From: Mycobacterium sp. Z3061
GTDB taxonomy: Bacteria; Actinomycetota; Actinomycetes; Mycobacteriales; Mycobacteriaceae
Length of the DNA: 64,000 bases
Direction of reading: 5' to 3'
NCBI RefSeq assembly: GCF_031583025.1
Contig: NZ_CP134062.1
Span: 1,922,001-1,986,000, forward strand
Shown: positions 7,818-16,774 of the stretch, piece by piece
Layout of the letters: every line of letters begins with the position of its first letter
Numbering within the stretch: position 1 is the stretch's first letter
Notes under the pieces: generated by a model
What the model was told of the DNA's origin: nothing
What the model saw: only the letters and a program-made list of their open reading frames with translations
Database searches by the model: none
Position numbers and translations under genes: made by a program

Positions 7818-8876
7818 GTTGCCAAATCCGTTGTAGCTACGGACAACTGGCAATCCGGCACTCGTGGCGAAGCCGGGCGGCGCGTCACAGACTGCCGGCA
7901 CGGCGTTGAGTACCTGCATCGCGGTGGCGACACTGGCCGAGCGGACGTGCTCTGCCATGGAGGCAGCGCGGGTGAAGCTGGCCAGCGCGAAGAAGTGGGC
8001 TCGCATGGACGGGTCGCCCTCGATGGTCAGCGTCCACCCATGCTCGGGTTTGGGCCAATGCCCTGGATACTCACCGCCCACCGTCCACAATGTCTCGATC
8101 TCGATGAGCGTCTGTCCGCCGCGCCGCCCGGACCACGTCCACCGCTGGCCGGCGGTGGTTCCGGCGCGCAGCAGGTGCTCGAAGATCTGATGGTCGCTCT
8201 GGGCGGGCACCGCTTCCACCGCCGCGACCACCTCGTCGATGCCGGCGTTCAACTCGTCGGCGAGAAACCAGACCTGCTCTTCGAAGATCGAGCTGTTGAA
8301 GGCGAGGAATTCGCTTGCGGTGGGACTTATCCGATCCACTGGCTGCCCAAAAGCCATGTTGTCGAACGTGATCGAGGTGCTCTCGTACACCGACCAGTCG
8401 GCGCGCTCCTGCAGGGTGACCTTGTCGATGGTGCGGCTCATTCCTGACAACGCCAGGGGCAGGACCCCCGACAGGTTGCCGGGATTGAGACCGCTGCCGT
8501 GCACCGAGGCATGACCGGCTCGGCAGGCGGCCGCCAACCGGTCCCGGTCGGCGGGCCGGAGGCGCCGCGGATGAAACAGGAACGCAGTGGTGGCAACGTT
8601 TTTCCCGCTTGCCAGTAGCGCGCACACCTCGTCCAGGTCGGTGTTGCGCGGCGTATACAGCACGCAGTCGGCGTCGAGAGCCAGAATCGCGTCGACGTCG
8701 GTGGTGGCGGTGACACCGATGGGATCGCGGCCCGCCAGGGTGCCGACGTCGACGCCGTTCTTGTCCGCGGAGTAGACCCGGGCGCCGACGATGCGCATGC
8801 CGTGACCGTGGTCGAGAATCGCGGTGAGCATCTCGCGGCCCACCGCTCCGGTGCCCCAGAGGATTACCCGGAGCAT
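7794..8876 (-). CDS. Dihydrodipicolinate-reductase-like NAD(P)-dependent dehydrogenase
   Basis: The 360-residue product begins with a Rossmann fold (LRVILWGTGAVGREML) and shares the layout of DapB and 2,4-diaminopentanoate dehydrogenase relatives, called NAD(P)H-dependent amine dehydrogenase family in mycobacteria. The segments NVATTAFLFHPRRLRPADRDRL, HGSGLNPGNLSGVLPLALSG and TLWTVGGEYPGHWP mark the substrate domain. It is probably a paralogue of the next gene upstream and the last of a minus-strand operon headed by a Rieske oxygenase; the gap to that neighbour is zero bases. Substrate unknown. Confidence 0.75.
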   Translation of the reverse strand: MLRVILWGTGAVGREMLTAILDHGHGMRIVGARVYSADKNGVDVGTLAGRDPIGVTATTDVDAILALDADCVLYTPRNTDLDEVCALLASGKNVATTAFLFHPRRLRPADRDRLAAACRAGHASVHGSGLNPGNLSGVLPLALSGMSRTIDKVTLQERADWSVYESTSITFDNMAFGQPVDRISPTASEFLAFNSSIFEEQVWFLADELNAGIDEVVAAVEAVPAQSDHQIFEHLLRAGTTAGQRWTWSGRRGGQTLIEIETLWTVGGEYPGHWPKPEHGWTLTIEGDPSMRAHFFALASFTRAASMAEHVRSASVATAMQVLNAVPAVCDAPPGFATSAGLPVVRSYNGFGNSVVGLDD

Positions 8877-9956
8877 CTAGATGTTGAACCGGCCGGCGAA
8901 CGCGCGCAACGGCAGGTCGGCACTGGTGAGCAGACCCGGAGGAGCGGCGACGACCGACCTGATCGAATTCAGCGCCGGCAGCCCGGTGACCGTCATGCCG
9001 ATGGATGCGAAGTTGTCAGGGTTGGACAGATCGACGCCGGGCTTGGGGAAGATCATGTGCTTGTTGTAGATGCACGGGTCGCCCTTGATCTGAGTGATGT
9101 AGCACCCCTTGATATCCCAGCTGGGGTCGGTGTGCGGGGTCATCTGCCACTCCAGGTGCGTCTCCACCCTGGGCACGCCGTCCACCATGCCCTGGTACTT
9201 GATGTAGTTGCCACCCAGCGAACCCTTCGGCAGCGTGTACCAACCCAGGTCGACGTCCTTGGTGCAGGCACCCAACTCGTAGTCGAATTTGACCTCGTCG
9301 AGCGTGAGGCCGAAGCAGTCGGCCATCATCAACACGCTGTCGGCGAAGACGCGCGTGTACTTCTCCAATTTGCCCGGGATGGACGAATCATCCACGGGCA
9401 GTCCGTAACCCACCTCGATCCAGGTGTCCTTGGAGTGGTGGCACGACACGTCGACCGACTCGATGGTGGTGACGTTCTCGATCTCGGCCACATCGGCTGA
9501 ACAGACCACGCCGAGGATCTGGTTGACTCCGGGGTTCATACCCGTCCCGTAGAACGTGGAGCCACCCTTGTGACAAGCCTCCGCCAGCAGTTGGGTGACC
9601 GGCTTGCCGGAGTGGTGCGGATGGTTGCGATCGCGGTGCCAACCGGTGATCCAGTCCGCCGTGGTGACGATATTGATTCCGGCCTCAAGGACTTTCACGT
9701 ACAGATCCTCGTCGGGAAAGACGCCGTGGAAGGTCAGCACGTCAGGCTTGGCGGCGATGATCTCCTCGACGCTGCCGGTTGCTGTCACACCGTTGGGTGC
9801 CAACCCGACCAGTTCGCCGACATCGCGCCCGACCTTCTCCGGTGAGTAACAGTGCACCCCAATCAGTTCCAGGTCGGGATGCGTCGCGATGCGCTTGATC
9901 ATCTCGGAACCCACGTTGCCGGTGGCGACCTGGAAGACCTTGATCGGGGACGTCAT
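8877..9956 (-). CDS. Dihydrodipicolinate-reductase-like NAD(P)-dependent dehydrogenase (paralogue)
   Basis: The 359-residue protein starts KVFQVATGNVGSEMIKRIA, a Rossmann nucleotide-binding turn, and later shows FYGTGMNPGVNQILGVV, the position matching HGSGLNPGN in its neighbour. The paired NPG motifs and similar lengths point to duplication. Its ATG at 9956 overlaps the stop of the Rieske oxygenase gene (ATGA), which settles the start; an upstream in-frame start at 10031 would lie within that gene and adds a basic, improbable leader. Two related dehydrogenases in one operon could act in sequence or as a heteromer on a product of the oxygenase. Confidence 0.78.
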   Translation of the reverse strand: MTSPIKVFQVATGNVGSEMIKRIATHPDLELIGVHCYSPEKVGRDVGELVGLAPNGVTATGSVEEIIAAKPDVLTFHGVFPDEDLYVKVLEAGINIVTTADWITGWHRDRNHPHHSGKPVTQLLAEACHKGGSTFYGTGMNPGVNQILGVVCSADVAEIENVTTIESVDVSCHHSKDTWIEVGYGLPVDDSSIPGKLEKYTRVFADSVLMMADCFGLTLDEVKFDYELGACTKDVDLGWYTLPKGSLGGNYIKYQGMVDGVPRVETHLEWQMTPHTDPSWDIKGCYITQIKGDPCIYNKHMIFPKPGVDLSNPDNFASIGMTVTGLPALNSIRSVVAAPPGLLTSADLPLRAFAGRFNI

Positions 9957-10981
9957 GGTTGTGCCTTTCCGGAGTTGCTGAGTTCGGCGGCGGTGCCGCC
10001 CTTTCCATCGGGGTAGAACTTCTTGGCCCAATTGCGGATCGCGGTGAACCCCTCGTACTCGGCGTTCGCGAGCGCCGGCGGGTCGGAATACCGCTGGTGC
10101 GCCCAGATGTGCACGTCCTGGGTGAACTGCCGGATGATCTCCTCACCGAACATGCGGGCCTTGGCTTCGGCGCGCTCGTCGTCCCTGCCGGGAACCCTGC
10201 CGATGTAAACCATGAAGCGGACGTCGGACGTCCGCTCGTCGACCGGGGTGATCGCCGAGATGGTGCGGTTGTCGACCATGCCCCAACTCCTGGTGACGGC
10301 TACCCCCAGGCCGCCGTTGATGGCCTCGACGCCACTCTTGACGTCCTCGATGCTCTGCTGGTCGTCGCCCTCGAAGGTGATGGTGAAGTCGACGTAGGAC
10401 ACCGGCTCGTCGAAGTCGTGCCGGGTGAAGATCGGCACGATCGGCGTGTTGTGCACGTACTTGAAGTGGGCGAAGTCGACGCCGTTCTCCAGCACGTACT
10501 GCGGATGCAACTCCAGGCCTTCGCGGAACAGTCGCTGCTGCGGGTAGTAATCGGCACGCCCGCGACCGTCGGCGAAGTCGGCGAAGATGTCGGGGGCCTC
10601 GAAAAACGGTGCCCGGCCTTCGATGTCGTGCCAGATGTAGACCGACTCGTTGCGCTCCACCACCGGATACGTGCGGATTCGCCGTCCCCGATTGGGGCGA
10701 TCCTGGTAAGGGATGCAGACGTTGCGCCCCTGCTGACTCCACTGCCAGCCGTGAAAGGGGCACTGCAGCACGTCGCCGACGACCCTGCCGCCGTAGCCCA
10801 GATGCGCTCCGAGGTGCTCGCAGTACGCGTTCATCACGGTGAGCCGGCCGGAGTCGGCGCGCCAGGCCACCATTTCCTGGTCGAAGTACTTCATCGAGTG
10901 GACGTCGCCGATGCCGATCTCGTCGGACCACGCAACCTGGAACCAGCCGGTAGGTTTCATCGACAAAGGCGGCTTGGCCAT
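9953..10981 (-). CDS. Rieske non-heme iron oxygenase, KshA-like
   Basis: The 342-residue enzyme has both centres of a Rieske oxygenase. The [2Fe-2S] ligands are Cys54 and His56 (YCEHLGAHLG) and Cys74 and His77 (CPFHGW). The mononuclear iron motif NGVDFAHFKYVHN supplies His172 and His177, with Asp169 as the bridging residue to the next subunit's cluster. The C-terminal FTQDVHIWAHQRYSDPP resembles the same region of 3-ketosteroid 9-alpha-hydroxylase KshA, so a steroid, terpenoid or other large hydrophobic substrate is plausible. A partner reductase (KshB type) is not encoded nearby. The ATG at 10981 gives the best N-terminus; an upstream start at 11014 lies in the operator. Confidence 0.85.
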   Translation of the reverse strand: MAKPPLSMKPTGWFQVAWSDEIGIGDVHSMKYFDQEMVAWRADSGRLTVMNAYCEHLGAHLGYGGRVVGDVLQCPFHGWQWSQQGRNVCIPYQDRPNRGRRIRTYPVVERNESVYIWHDIEGRAPFFEAPDIFADFADGRGRADYYPQQRLFREGLELHPQYVLENGVDFAHFKYVHNTPIVPIFTRHDFDEPVSYVDFTITFEGDDQQSIEDVKSGVEAINGGLGVAVTRSWGMVDNRTISAITPVDERTSDVRFMVYIGRVPGRDDERAEAKARMFGEEIIRQFTQDVHIWAHQRYSDPPALANAEYEGFTAIRNWAKKFYPDGKGGTAAELSNSGKAQP

Positions 10982-11014
10982 GCACGCGGTCCTTTCCGTC
11001 CGATCATCAAGCAC

Positions 11015-11033
11015 TCTATGAAAAAGTCATAGA
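11015..11033. promoter_or_regulatory. Inverted repeat, probable TetR operator
   Basis: TCTATGA-AAAAG-TCATAGA has perfect 7-bp arms and a 5-bp spacer. It sits 34 bp upstream of the Rieske oxygenase start and 41 bp upstream of the divergent TetR gene, the usual place for a local repressor's operator. Confidence 0.6.
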
Positions 11034-11073
11034 CGAGTCAACGAAACCTGTGCCGCCGCGTTAGGATTCCGGC

Positions 11074-11751
11074 ATGGCAGTGGCGGACAGCGCGAATCGC
11101 AGGGCCAACAAGCGGGGCCTGGCCACGCGGGAGGCGATGCTGCAGGCCGCGGTGACCGCCCTGGCATCCGGAGACCCCGGAGCGGTTTCGGCGAACCGGA
11201 TCGCCAAGCAGATCGGCGTCACCTGGGGCACCGTGCAATACCAGTTCGGGGACGCCGACGGGTTCTGGGCCGCGGTGCTGCACCACACTGCGCAGCGGCG
11301 GGCCAACGTGTTCGCCAATCCCGACACCGGGGCGTCGTTGCAGGAGCGGGTCGCGGACATCATCGACACGCTGTACGACGGCCTGACCGCCCCCGACTCG
11401 CGGGCGATCGAGAACCTGCGCGCGGCGCTGCCGAGGGAACCGGGCGAACTCGACCGGCTCTACCCGCACACCGCCGCGGAATTGCGGTCGTGGGGGCAGG
11501 GCTGGCATGCGACCTGTCAGAAGGCCTTCGCCGATCTGCAGGTCGATCCGCAGCGGGTGCGCGAGATTGCCACGCTGATCCCCGGGGCGATGCGCGGCCT
11601 TGTCTCGGAACGGCAGCTCGGCAGCTACGCCGACCTCGACGAGGCGCGGCGGGGGTTGACCAACGCCATCGTGGCCTATCTGGCGGAGTCGGCCGCCCCG
11701 GTTCGTCGAGCGTGTCGTCAGGGTGGGAATCTGGCCGATTCCCAACCCTGA
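11074..11751 (+). CDS. TetR-family regulator
   Basis: The 225-residue protein has an N-terminal TetR helix-turn-helix (residues about 15-60: ATREAMLQAAVTALASG, VSANRIAKQIGVTWGTVQYQFGD). The remaining helices form the ligand-binding and dimer domain and share nothing I can name. It is divergent from the Rieske oxygenase operon with a palindrome between them, so it probably represses that operon and itself and is released by a substrate or intermediate. Confidence 0.85.
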   Translation: MAVADSANRRANKRGLATREAMLQAAVTALASGDPGAVSANRIAKQIGVTWGTVQYQFGDADGFWAAVLHHTAQRRANVFANPDTGASLQERVADIIDTLYDGLTAPDSRAIENLRAALPREPGELDRLYPHTAAELRSWGQGWHATCQKAFADLQVDPQRVREIATLIPGAMRGLVSERQLGSYADLDEARRGLTNAIVAYLAESAAPVRRACRQGGNLADSQP

Positions 11752-11827
11752 GGTCAAGCTCGGTGACTGGGACCGCCGGGCGAACGCAGCAGGTTCAATT
11801 AGGAGGGTGTGGGGTACCAAAGCTGGT

Positions 11828-12829
11828 GTGAATGTCGTGGGTTCTGCAGCACGCGCTGGGCTCGGGCTGGTTCCGGGGCTCGTGTCGCTCTACCGCCGAA
11901 CCGGCGCCGACGTGCCGTTCGGCGATCCGGTCCCGTCGCACGGGACCGAGATGGAAGGCTGGTTCTGGCGGCTCTCCGACCAGGGCGAGGGACGGGTGGT
12001 GGTCGCCCTGTGCAGCGCCAACCGGCAGGCTGACGGCGACTGGTCCACGGCCGCGATAGCGCTGCATCCCGGCGCGGTGGTGCGCTCGGCCGCGGTCGAC
12101 GGTGTTACGGCGAGTCAGGCGCGGTTCAGTGTGCAGGCGGAATCTGGTGGCAATCTGATCGATGCCGGCGGCGAGCGGCTCCGGATGGTTCTCGGCGACA
12201 CCGCAGTCGACCTGAAATTTCACGATGTCTATCAGTGGCCCAAACCGTTTGGCGGCGGTGGAGTTTTCTCGTCGGTGCCGTTTCTCAATCAGTATTGGCA
12301 CCCTTATCGGCTGGGGGGCAGAGCATCCGGCACTGTGACCCATCAAGACCAGCGTTGGGAATTCACCGGCGCCAGGTTGTACTGCGAACGAAATTGGGGA
12401 GCCGGTTTCCCGCTGCGTTGGTGGTGGGGACAGGCTCACGACTTCGGCGACGCCGACGTGTCGGTGGCGTTCTCCGGCGGTCTGCTCGAGCTGGGTCCGC
12501 TCAACCGCGATGTCACCGGAGTCGTTGTGCGACTGGGTGATCGAGTGATCCGGATTACTCCACCGGCGCTGGTCTCTTCCAGCTGCGACGTCCACCGCTG
12601 GCACATCGATGCCCGCACCGTGCGGTACCGCGTCGAGCTCGAGGGCCGTGGCACGCCGGACGGACCGCACGTGCTGCCCGTACCCCTGCCGGCCGAGCGC
12701 CGCAACATCGACACCGACTACGAATATCTGGCCGGCACGTTGCACTGCCGGGTGCGTGAATGGGGGCGCGTGATCTTCGAGGGCACATCGACATTGGCCG
12801 GCCTCGAGGTCGGCAGCCGCCCTTCCTGA
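11828..12829 (+). CDS. Tocopherol-cyclase-family-like protein
   Basis: The product (333 residues from this start) has the features of the tocopherol_cycl family as found in actinobacteria: EGWFWRLSD near the N-terminus, the central KFHDVYQWPKPFGGGGVFSSVPF, LNQYWHPY, and the aromatic YCERNWGAGFPLRWWWGQAH, which lines a lipocalin-like beta-barrel. The plant enzyme closes the chromanol ring of vitamin E; mycobacteria make no tocopherol, so a different prenyl or lipid ligand is likely. The start is uncertain: an AGGAGG at 11801-11806 is too close to an in-frame GTG at 11807 and rather far from the GTG at 11828 used here. Confidence 0.6.
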   Translation: MNVVGSAARAGLGLVPGLVSLYRRTGADVPFGDPVPSHGTEMEGWFWRLSDQGEGRVVVALCSANRQADGDWSTAAIALHPGAVVRSAAVDGVTASQARFSVQAESGGNLIDAGGERLRMVLGDTAVDLKFHDVYQWPKPFGGGGVFSSVPFLNQYWHPYRLGGRASGTVTHQDQRWEFTGARLYCERNWGAGFPLRWWWGQAHDFGDADVSVAFSGGLLELGPLNRDVTGVVVRLGDRVIRITPPALVSSSCDVHRWHIDARTVRYRVELEGRGTPDGPHVLPVPLPAERRNIDTDYEYLAGTLHCRVREWGRVIFEGTSTLAGLEVGSRPS

Positions 12830-12893
12830 TGGACGCAGCGATGAGCCGAACCAGGCGCAGCCCGGTACGCTGCAACGCCATGAGGCAGACGCG

Positions 12894-13823
12894 ATGAGCG
12901 CGGGTCTGTTCGGCCTTCTCGACGACGTGGCGACGCTCGCGCGACTGACCGCCGGCTCGCTGAACGGCGTCGGGCCCGCCGCGGGACGGGCGACTGCGAA
13001 GGCCGCCGGTGTGGTCATCGACGACACGGCCGTGACGCCGCAGTTCGTCGATGGAATCTCCGCCGAGCGTGAGTTGCCGATCATCAAGCGGATCGCGCTC
13101 GGATCGCTGCGCAACAAGATCCTGTTCATCCTGCCCGGCGCGATGCTGCTCAGTCAGTTCGCGCCATGGCTGCTCAGCCCGATCCTGATGCTCGGGGCGA
13201 CGTATCTGTGTTACGAAGGCGCCGAGAAGGTTTGGAGCAGCCTGCGTGGGCACGGCGACGGCGACGAGCAGCCGGAGAACGAGCGTCACGTGGTGGCCGG
13301 CGCGATCCGCACCGATTTCATCCTGTCCGCCGAGATCATGGTGATCGCGCTCAACGAAGTGGCCAGCCTGGCGTTCGTGCCTCGGCTGGTGATCCTGCTC
13401 ATCGTTGCGCTGGTGATCACCGTCGCGGTGTACGGCGTGGTCGGGGGCATCGTGAAGATGGACGACGTCGGCCTGCATCTCGCCCAGACTTCGTCCCGCG
13501 TCGGCAGGGCCGTGGGCCGTGCCCTGGTGGCCGGGATGCCCAAACTGCTCTCGGTGCTGTCGGTGGTCGGAACGGTGGCGATGCTCTGGGTGGGCGGTCA
13601 CATCCTGCTGATGGGCGCTGATCACCTCGGCTGGCACACGCCGTACGGACTGGTGCACCACGCCGAGCAGTGGGCGCATCATGCGGTGGCGGCGCTGGGC
13701 GGCGTCCTGGGTTGGTTGGTCAACACCGCGATGTCCGCGGTGGTCGGATCGGTGGTCGGAGCGCTCGTGCTGGCCGTCGTGGCGACGTTCCAACGGATTC
13801 GGCGCTCGCGCGCCAAGGCTTAG
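12894..13823 (+). CDS. DUF808 (YedI-type) integral membrane protein
   Basis: This 309-residue protein matches the DUF808 family: AGLFGLLDDVATLARLTA at the N-terminus, GVVIDDTAVTPQFV, and LPIIKRIALGSLRNKILFILPGAMLLSQF leading into the first membrane segments. Further hydrophobic stretches occur at about residues 145-190 and 215-300, giving at least four membrane passes. The conserved GIVKMDDVGLHLA loop lies in the middle. Function is unknown; members are found across bacteria as lone genes. Its stop overlaps the convergent gene at 13820. Confidence 0.85.
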   Translation: MSAGLFGLLDDVATLARLTAGSLNGVGPAAGRATAKAAGVVIDDTAVTPQFVDGISAERELPIIKRIALGSLRNKILFILPGAMLLSQFAPWLLSPILMLGATYLCYEGAEKVWSSLRGHGDGDEQPENERHVVAGAIRTDFILSAEIMVIALNEVASLAFVPRLVILLIVALVITVAVYGVVGGIVKMDDVGLHLAQTSSRVGRAVGRALVAGMPKLLSVLSVVGTVAMLWVGGHILLMGADHLGWHTPYGLVHHAEQWAHHAVAALGGVLGWLVNTAMSAVVGSVVGALVLAVVATFQRIRRSRAKA

Positions 13824-14278
13824 GGCTTGGGCCGCCGCCCGTCCCAGAGCTGTTGGGTCTGCCGGCCGACCGACTGGTGATGGGTCTGCTGAAAGTTGCG
13901 GCCACCGCGGCGGAACGTCGCGACGACCGCGCCGGGCACCTCGGGCTCCAGTAGCGGCTCAGGGAGCCAGGTGCAGCGGCGCACGTGCACCAGATCGACG
14001 GCCACGGCGCCGTCGTCATCGTCACGGAAATACGGCCCGTCGAGCCGGCCGAGCCAGAACAGCCCGTCCAGGTCGCGTGTCCACACGAAGGAGCCGTCGG
14101 CCGCAGCGGCGAACCGGTCCACCCGACGGGCCAGACGTTCCTCTTCCGCCGGATCGGCCACCAGCTGTCCGAATCCGCACAGGCCCAACCGACGGGCGCG
14201 TTCGGACGTGGCGCGCGGGTCGATGGTGTTGCTGCGGGATCGCATCGGAGCGCGGTAGACGTCGGCCACATCGCCCAT
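13820..14278 (-). CDS. Conserved hypothetical actinobacterial protein
   Basis: I do not recognise this 152-residue protein with certainty. It is soluble, without signal or membrane segments, and has a basic N-terminus (RSRSNTIDPRATSERARRLG), a central CGFGQLVADPAEEERLARRVDRFA and WTRDLDGLFWLGRLDGPYF, and a C-terminal part ending in a Gln/Arg-rich stretch. The phrase FVWTRDLDGLFWLGRL suggests a compact alpha/beta domain binding a small ligand. The ATG at 14278 was preferred over a TTG at 14314 because the latter overlaps the divergent small membrane protein. Confidence 0.55.
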   Translation of the reverse strand: MGDVADVYRAPMRSRSNTIDPRATSERARRLGLCGFGQLVADPAEEERLARRVDRFAAAADGSFVWTRDLDGLFWLGRLDGPYFRDDDDGAVAVDLVHVRRCTWLPEPLLEPEVPGAVVATFRRGGRNFQQTHHQSVGRQTQQLWDGRRPKP

Positions 14279-14300
14279 TGTGCGCGATATGCTCGTGACG

Positions 14301-14528
14301 ATGTCCACGTTCAAGCGCTACCTCGTCATCCAGGCGATGGTGTTCGTGTGCGGCATTGTCGGCCCGATCTTCTTGGTCATATTCTTCTCCGCGCCAATGG
14401 ATCCGCACATGAAGTGGGCGTATTGGTGGGGACTGATCATCACCTACATCGACGTGATGATCGCGATCGGAATCACGGCGAGCACCCGGGAGAACTCGAA
14501 TATTCAGGTGCCGCAGAATGTTCGGTAG
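14301..14528 (+). CDS. Small two-pass membrane protein
   Basis: The 75-residue product has two hydrophobic helices: residues about 8-30 ([22 protein letters not shown]) and about 40-62 ([20 protein letters not shown]), joined by a short MDPHMKW loop, so both ends face the same side. No family is recognised. Upstream in-frame starts at 14280 and 14289 exist; the ATG at 14301 gives the usual MSTFKRY opening. Its last 25 bases overlap the end of the convergent selO gene. Confidence 0.6.
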   Translation: MSTFKRYLVIQAMVFVCGIVGPIFLVIFFSAPMDPHMKWAYWWGLIITYIDVMIAIGITASTRENSNIQVPQNVR

Positions 14529-15958
14529 ACACCGAAGTCCGTGGGCGCGGGTGATGCGTATTGCTGCAGCCCGGGCCGTTCGGTGTACGGCTCGCTGACC
14601 GCATCCAGCAGTCGGCCGAACGGACCGAGGTCACCGTCGGTCGCCGCCGTCAGTGCTTCCTCGACGAGATGGTTACGCGGGATGTAGATCGGATTGACCC
14701 GGTCCATCGCGTCGGCGTCCGGTCCCAGGGCCCGCCAGCGCCGCGCCCACTCGTCGAAGCGGGCGGGATCGACGAACTGTCCCCGGGCCGGTTCGTCGTT
14801 GCCTCGGGCGGCCGAGGCGAGGTGGCGGAAGAACGAGGTGAAGTCGACGTGGCTCTCCTGCAGCATGGGCAGCAACTCGTCGAGCAACGGCAACACGGCG
14901 TCGACGTCGGTGGCCACGCCGAGCTTGGCGTGCATACCCGAAAGCCACGCGGAGTGGTAGGCGTGGAACCCGTCAAAAGCGTGCTCTATCAGAGCAATTG
15001 ACTCGTCGACATCATCGCCGAGCAACGGCAGCAACGTCTCAGCGAACCGGGCGAGATTCCAGGCCGCGATCGTCGGTTGATTGCCATAGGCGTAGCGGCC
15101 CCAGGCGTCGATCGAACTGAAAACGGTGTCCGGGTCGTAGGCCTCCATGAACGCGCACGGCCCGTAGTCGATACTCTCGCCGGAGATCGTCATGTTGTCG
15201 GTGTTCATCACCCCGTGGATGAACCCGACCATCATCCATCGCGCCACCAGCGACGCCTGCGCCGCGACGACGGCTTCGAACAGTGCGAGGTAGGGATTCT
15301 CGGCCTGTGCCGCCTCCGGATGGTGGCGGCTGATGGCGTGGTCGGCCAGTCGGCGCAGGAGGCCGAGATCGCCTGTGGCAGAAGCGTATTGAAAACTACC
15401 CACCCGGAGATGACTGCTCGCCACGCGCACCAGCAGGGCACCGGGCAGCATCGTCTCGCGTGCCACCGGACGCCCGGTGGCGACCACCGCCAATGACCGG
15501 GTCGTAGGGATCTTCAGTGCGTGCATCGCCTCGCTGATGATGTACTCGCGCAGCATCGGGCCGATGGCCGCCAGGCCGTCGCCGCCGCGGGCGAAAGGTG
15601 TGCGCCCGGAACCCTTCAGATGGAGATCGCGCAGCCGCCCGTCGGCATCGGTGAGTTCGCCGAGCAGCAGGGCGCGCCCGTCTCCCAGCCGCGGCACGTA
15701 GCCACCGAACTGATGCCCGGCGTAGGCCTGGGCTACCGGCGCGGCGCCGGTGGGCACCAGGTTGCCCACCAGGAACCGCAGACCGTCGGGGCTGCGCAGC
15801 CAGCTCGCTTCCAGGCCCAGCTCGCCGGCCAGCGGCTCGTTGAGCACCAGCAACCGTGCCTCGGGTGGCACTTCGGCCTGCCAGGGAACCGCCATCTCGG
15901 GTAGCTCGCCGGCGAAGCGGCCCTGCAGGGTGATGGTGATGTCGGGGGTAACGCTCAC
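14504..15958 (-). CDS. selO: SelO (YdiU) protein adenylyltransferase
   Basis: This 484-residue protein is a full-length SelO pseudokinase, which transfers AMP to Ser/Thr/Tyr of target proteins, with roles in redox stress. Typical motifs include [80 protein letters not shown] (carrying the metal-binding Asn and Asp) and the [15 protein letters not shown] segment. The C-terminus ends TFCGT; the conserved Cys near the end corresponds to the redox-active Cys or Sec position of the family. The gene is monocistronic with an ATG start. Confidence 0.93.
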   Translation of the reverse strand: MSVTPDITITLQGRFAGELPEMAVPWQAEVPPEARLLVLNEPLAGELGLEASWLRSPDGLRFLVGNLVPTGAAPVAQAYAGHQFGGYVPRLGDGRALLLGELTDADGRLRDLHLKGSGRTPFARGGDGLAAIGPMLREYIISEAMHALKIPTTRSLAVVATGRPVARETMLPGALLVRVASSHLRVGSFQYASATGDLGLLRRLADHAISRHHPEAAQAENPYLALFEAVVAAQASLVARWMMVGFIHGVMNTDNMTISGESIDYGPCAFMEAYDPDTVFSSIDAWGRYAYGNQPTIAAWNLARFAETLLPLLGDDVDESIALIEHAFDGFHAYHSAWLSGMHAKLGVATDVDAVLPLLDELLPMLQESHVDFTSFFRHLASAARGNDEPARGQFVDPARFDEWARRWRALGPDADAMDRVNPIYIPRNHLVEEALTAATDGDLGPFGRLLDAVSEPYTERPGLQQYASPAPTDFGVYRTFCGT

Positions 15959-15978
15959 TTGTCACACACTACGGAGAA

Positions 15979-16113
15979 TCAACCGTCCTCGTTGGTGGCC
16001 AAACCTTCCGGCGGGGGCGTGGAGTACGCGGGGTAGGCGGGTGGCGAGACGACGCTGTCGTCGCTGCTTTCGGTGGTCTCTTCCCGATCGTCCGGTGTTT
16101 CGGGGTGACTCAT
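15979..16113 (-). CDS. 44-residue acidic/proline-rich small protein
   Basis: A short frame codes for 44 residues: an acidic first half (SHPETPDDREETTESSDDS) followed by a Pro/Tyr-rich stretch (SPPAYPAYSTPPPE) and a short acidic tail. A strong AGGAG lies 6 bases before the ATG, and the start is only 7 bases after the stop of the hemerythrin gene, so it is very likely translated from the same mRNA. It has no cysteine and no membrane segment and looks intrinsically disordered. Function unknown; it may bind the hemerythrin-like protein or an envelope partner. Confidence 0.65.
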   Translation of the reverse strand: MSHPETPDDREETTESSDDSVVSPPAYPAYSTPPPEGLATNEDG

Positions 16114-16120
16114 GCTTCTC

Positions 16121-16687
16121 CTAGCTGACGGCTTGCTTGATCAGGTCACGGGCGCGGTCGAGCATCGACGCGAACGGGCCGACCGCGAAGTTCAACTTGG
16201 CCGACTCCACCCCGGCGTGCGGCCTGGTCGGTGCAATGGCTTCGGCAAGCTTCACCGCAGTGCCCAGCCGCTTGAGTTCCTCGGGGCCCATGTCGGCCTG
16301 CAACTGTTCGAACTCTTCCAGTTCTTCATGCTCGGCATGAGCCAGCACGGCTTCCCGCAGTTTCGTCAACTCGTCGATGAACTCCTGCGAGGTGATCTCG
16401 AGCCCCTCGATCTTCGACAACTGCTCTTTGGCGGAGTGCTCTTCGGCCAGCAAACTATCGACGATCGCGTCGCCCGAATCCACTTCGCGCCGCGCGCGCG
16501 GGTGCACAAACATCTCCTCGGCGGTCTCGTGCACCGCGAGAAGCTGACGCAGCTCGACGAACGGCTTTTCCCGGGCTTGGGGATCCGACGCGAGCAGCAC
16601 CTGGTCGAACATGTCCTCGATCAGGTCGTGCTGGGCTTTGAGGAAATCGATGACTTCTTCGGGTGTTTCAACAATCATTTCGGACAT
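16121..16687 (-). CDS. Hemerythrin HHE cation-binding domain protein
   Basis: The 188-residue helical protein has the spaced His/Glu ligands of a bacterial hemerythrin-like di-iron site: His20 (KAQHDLIEDMFD), VHETAEEMFVHPRARR with two His and a Glu, LLAEEHSAKEQL, and LAHAEHEELEEF. Such proteins in mycobacteria bind oxygen, nitric oxide or peroxide and influence stress responses (for example Rv2633c). A GGAGG sequence lies about 10 bases before the ATG. Followed by a 44-residue protein in the same operon. Confidence 0.88.
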   Translation of the reverse strand: MSEMIVETPEEVIDFLKAQHDLIEDMFDQVLLASDPQAREKPFVELRQLLAVHETAEEMFVHPRARREVDSGDAIVDSLLAEEHSAKEQLSKIEGLEITSQEFIDELTKLREAVLAHAEHEELEEFEQLQADMGPEELKRLGTAVKLAEAIAPTRPHAGVESAKLNFAVGPFASMLDRARDLIKQAVS

Positions 16688-16774
16688 AGCAAATAAACCT
16701 CCGGTGAGGGGGCTCGGAAAGTGCGGGCGGGGGGCTGTGCACCGCTGTTCGGCGCATACCCGGGCAACTGGGTG

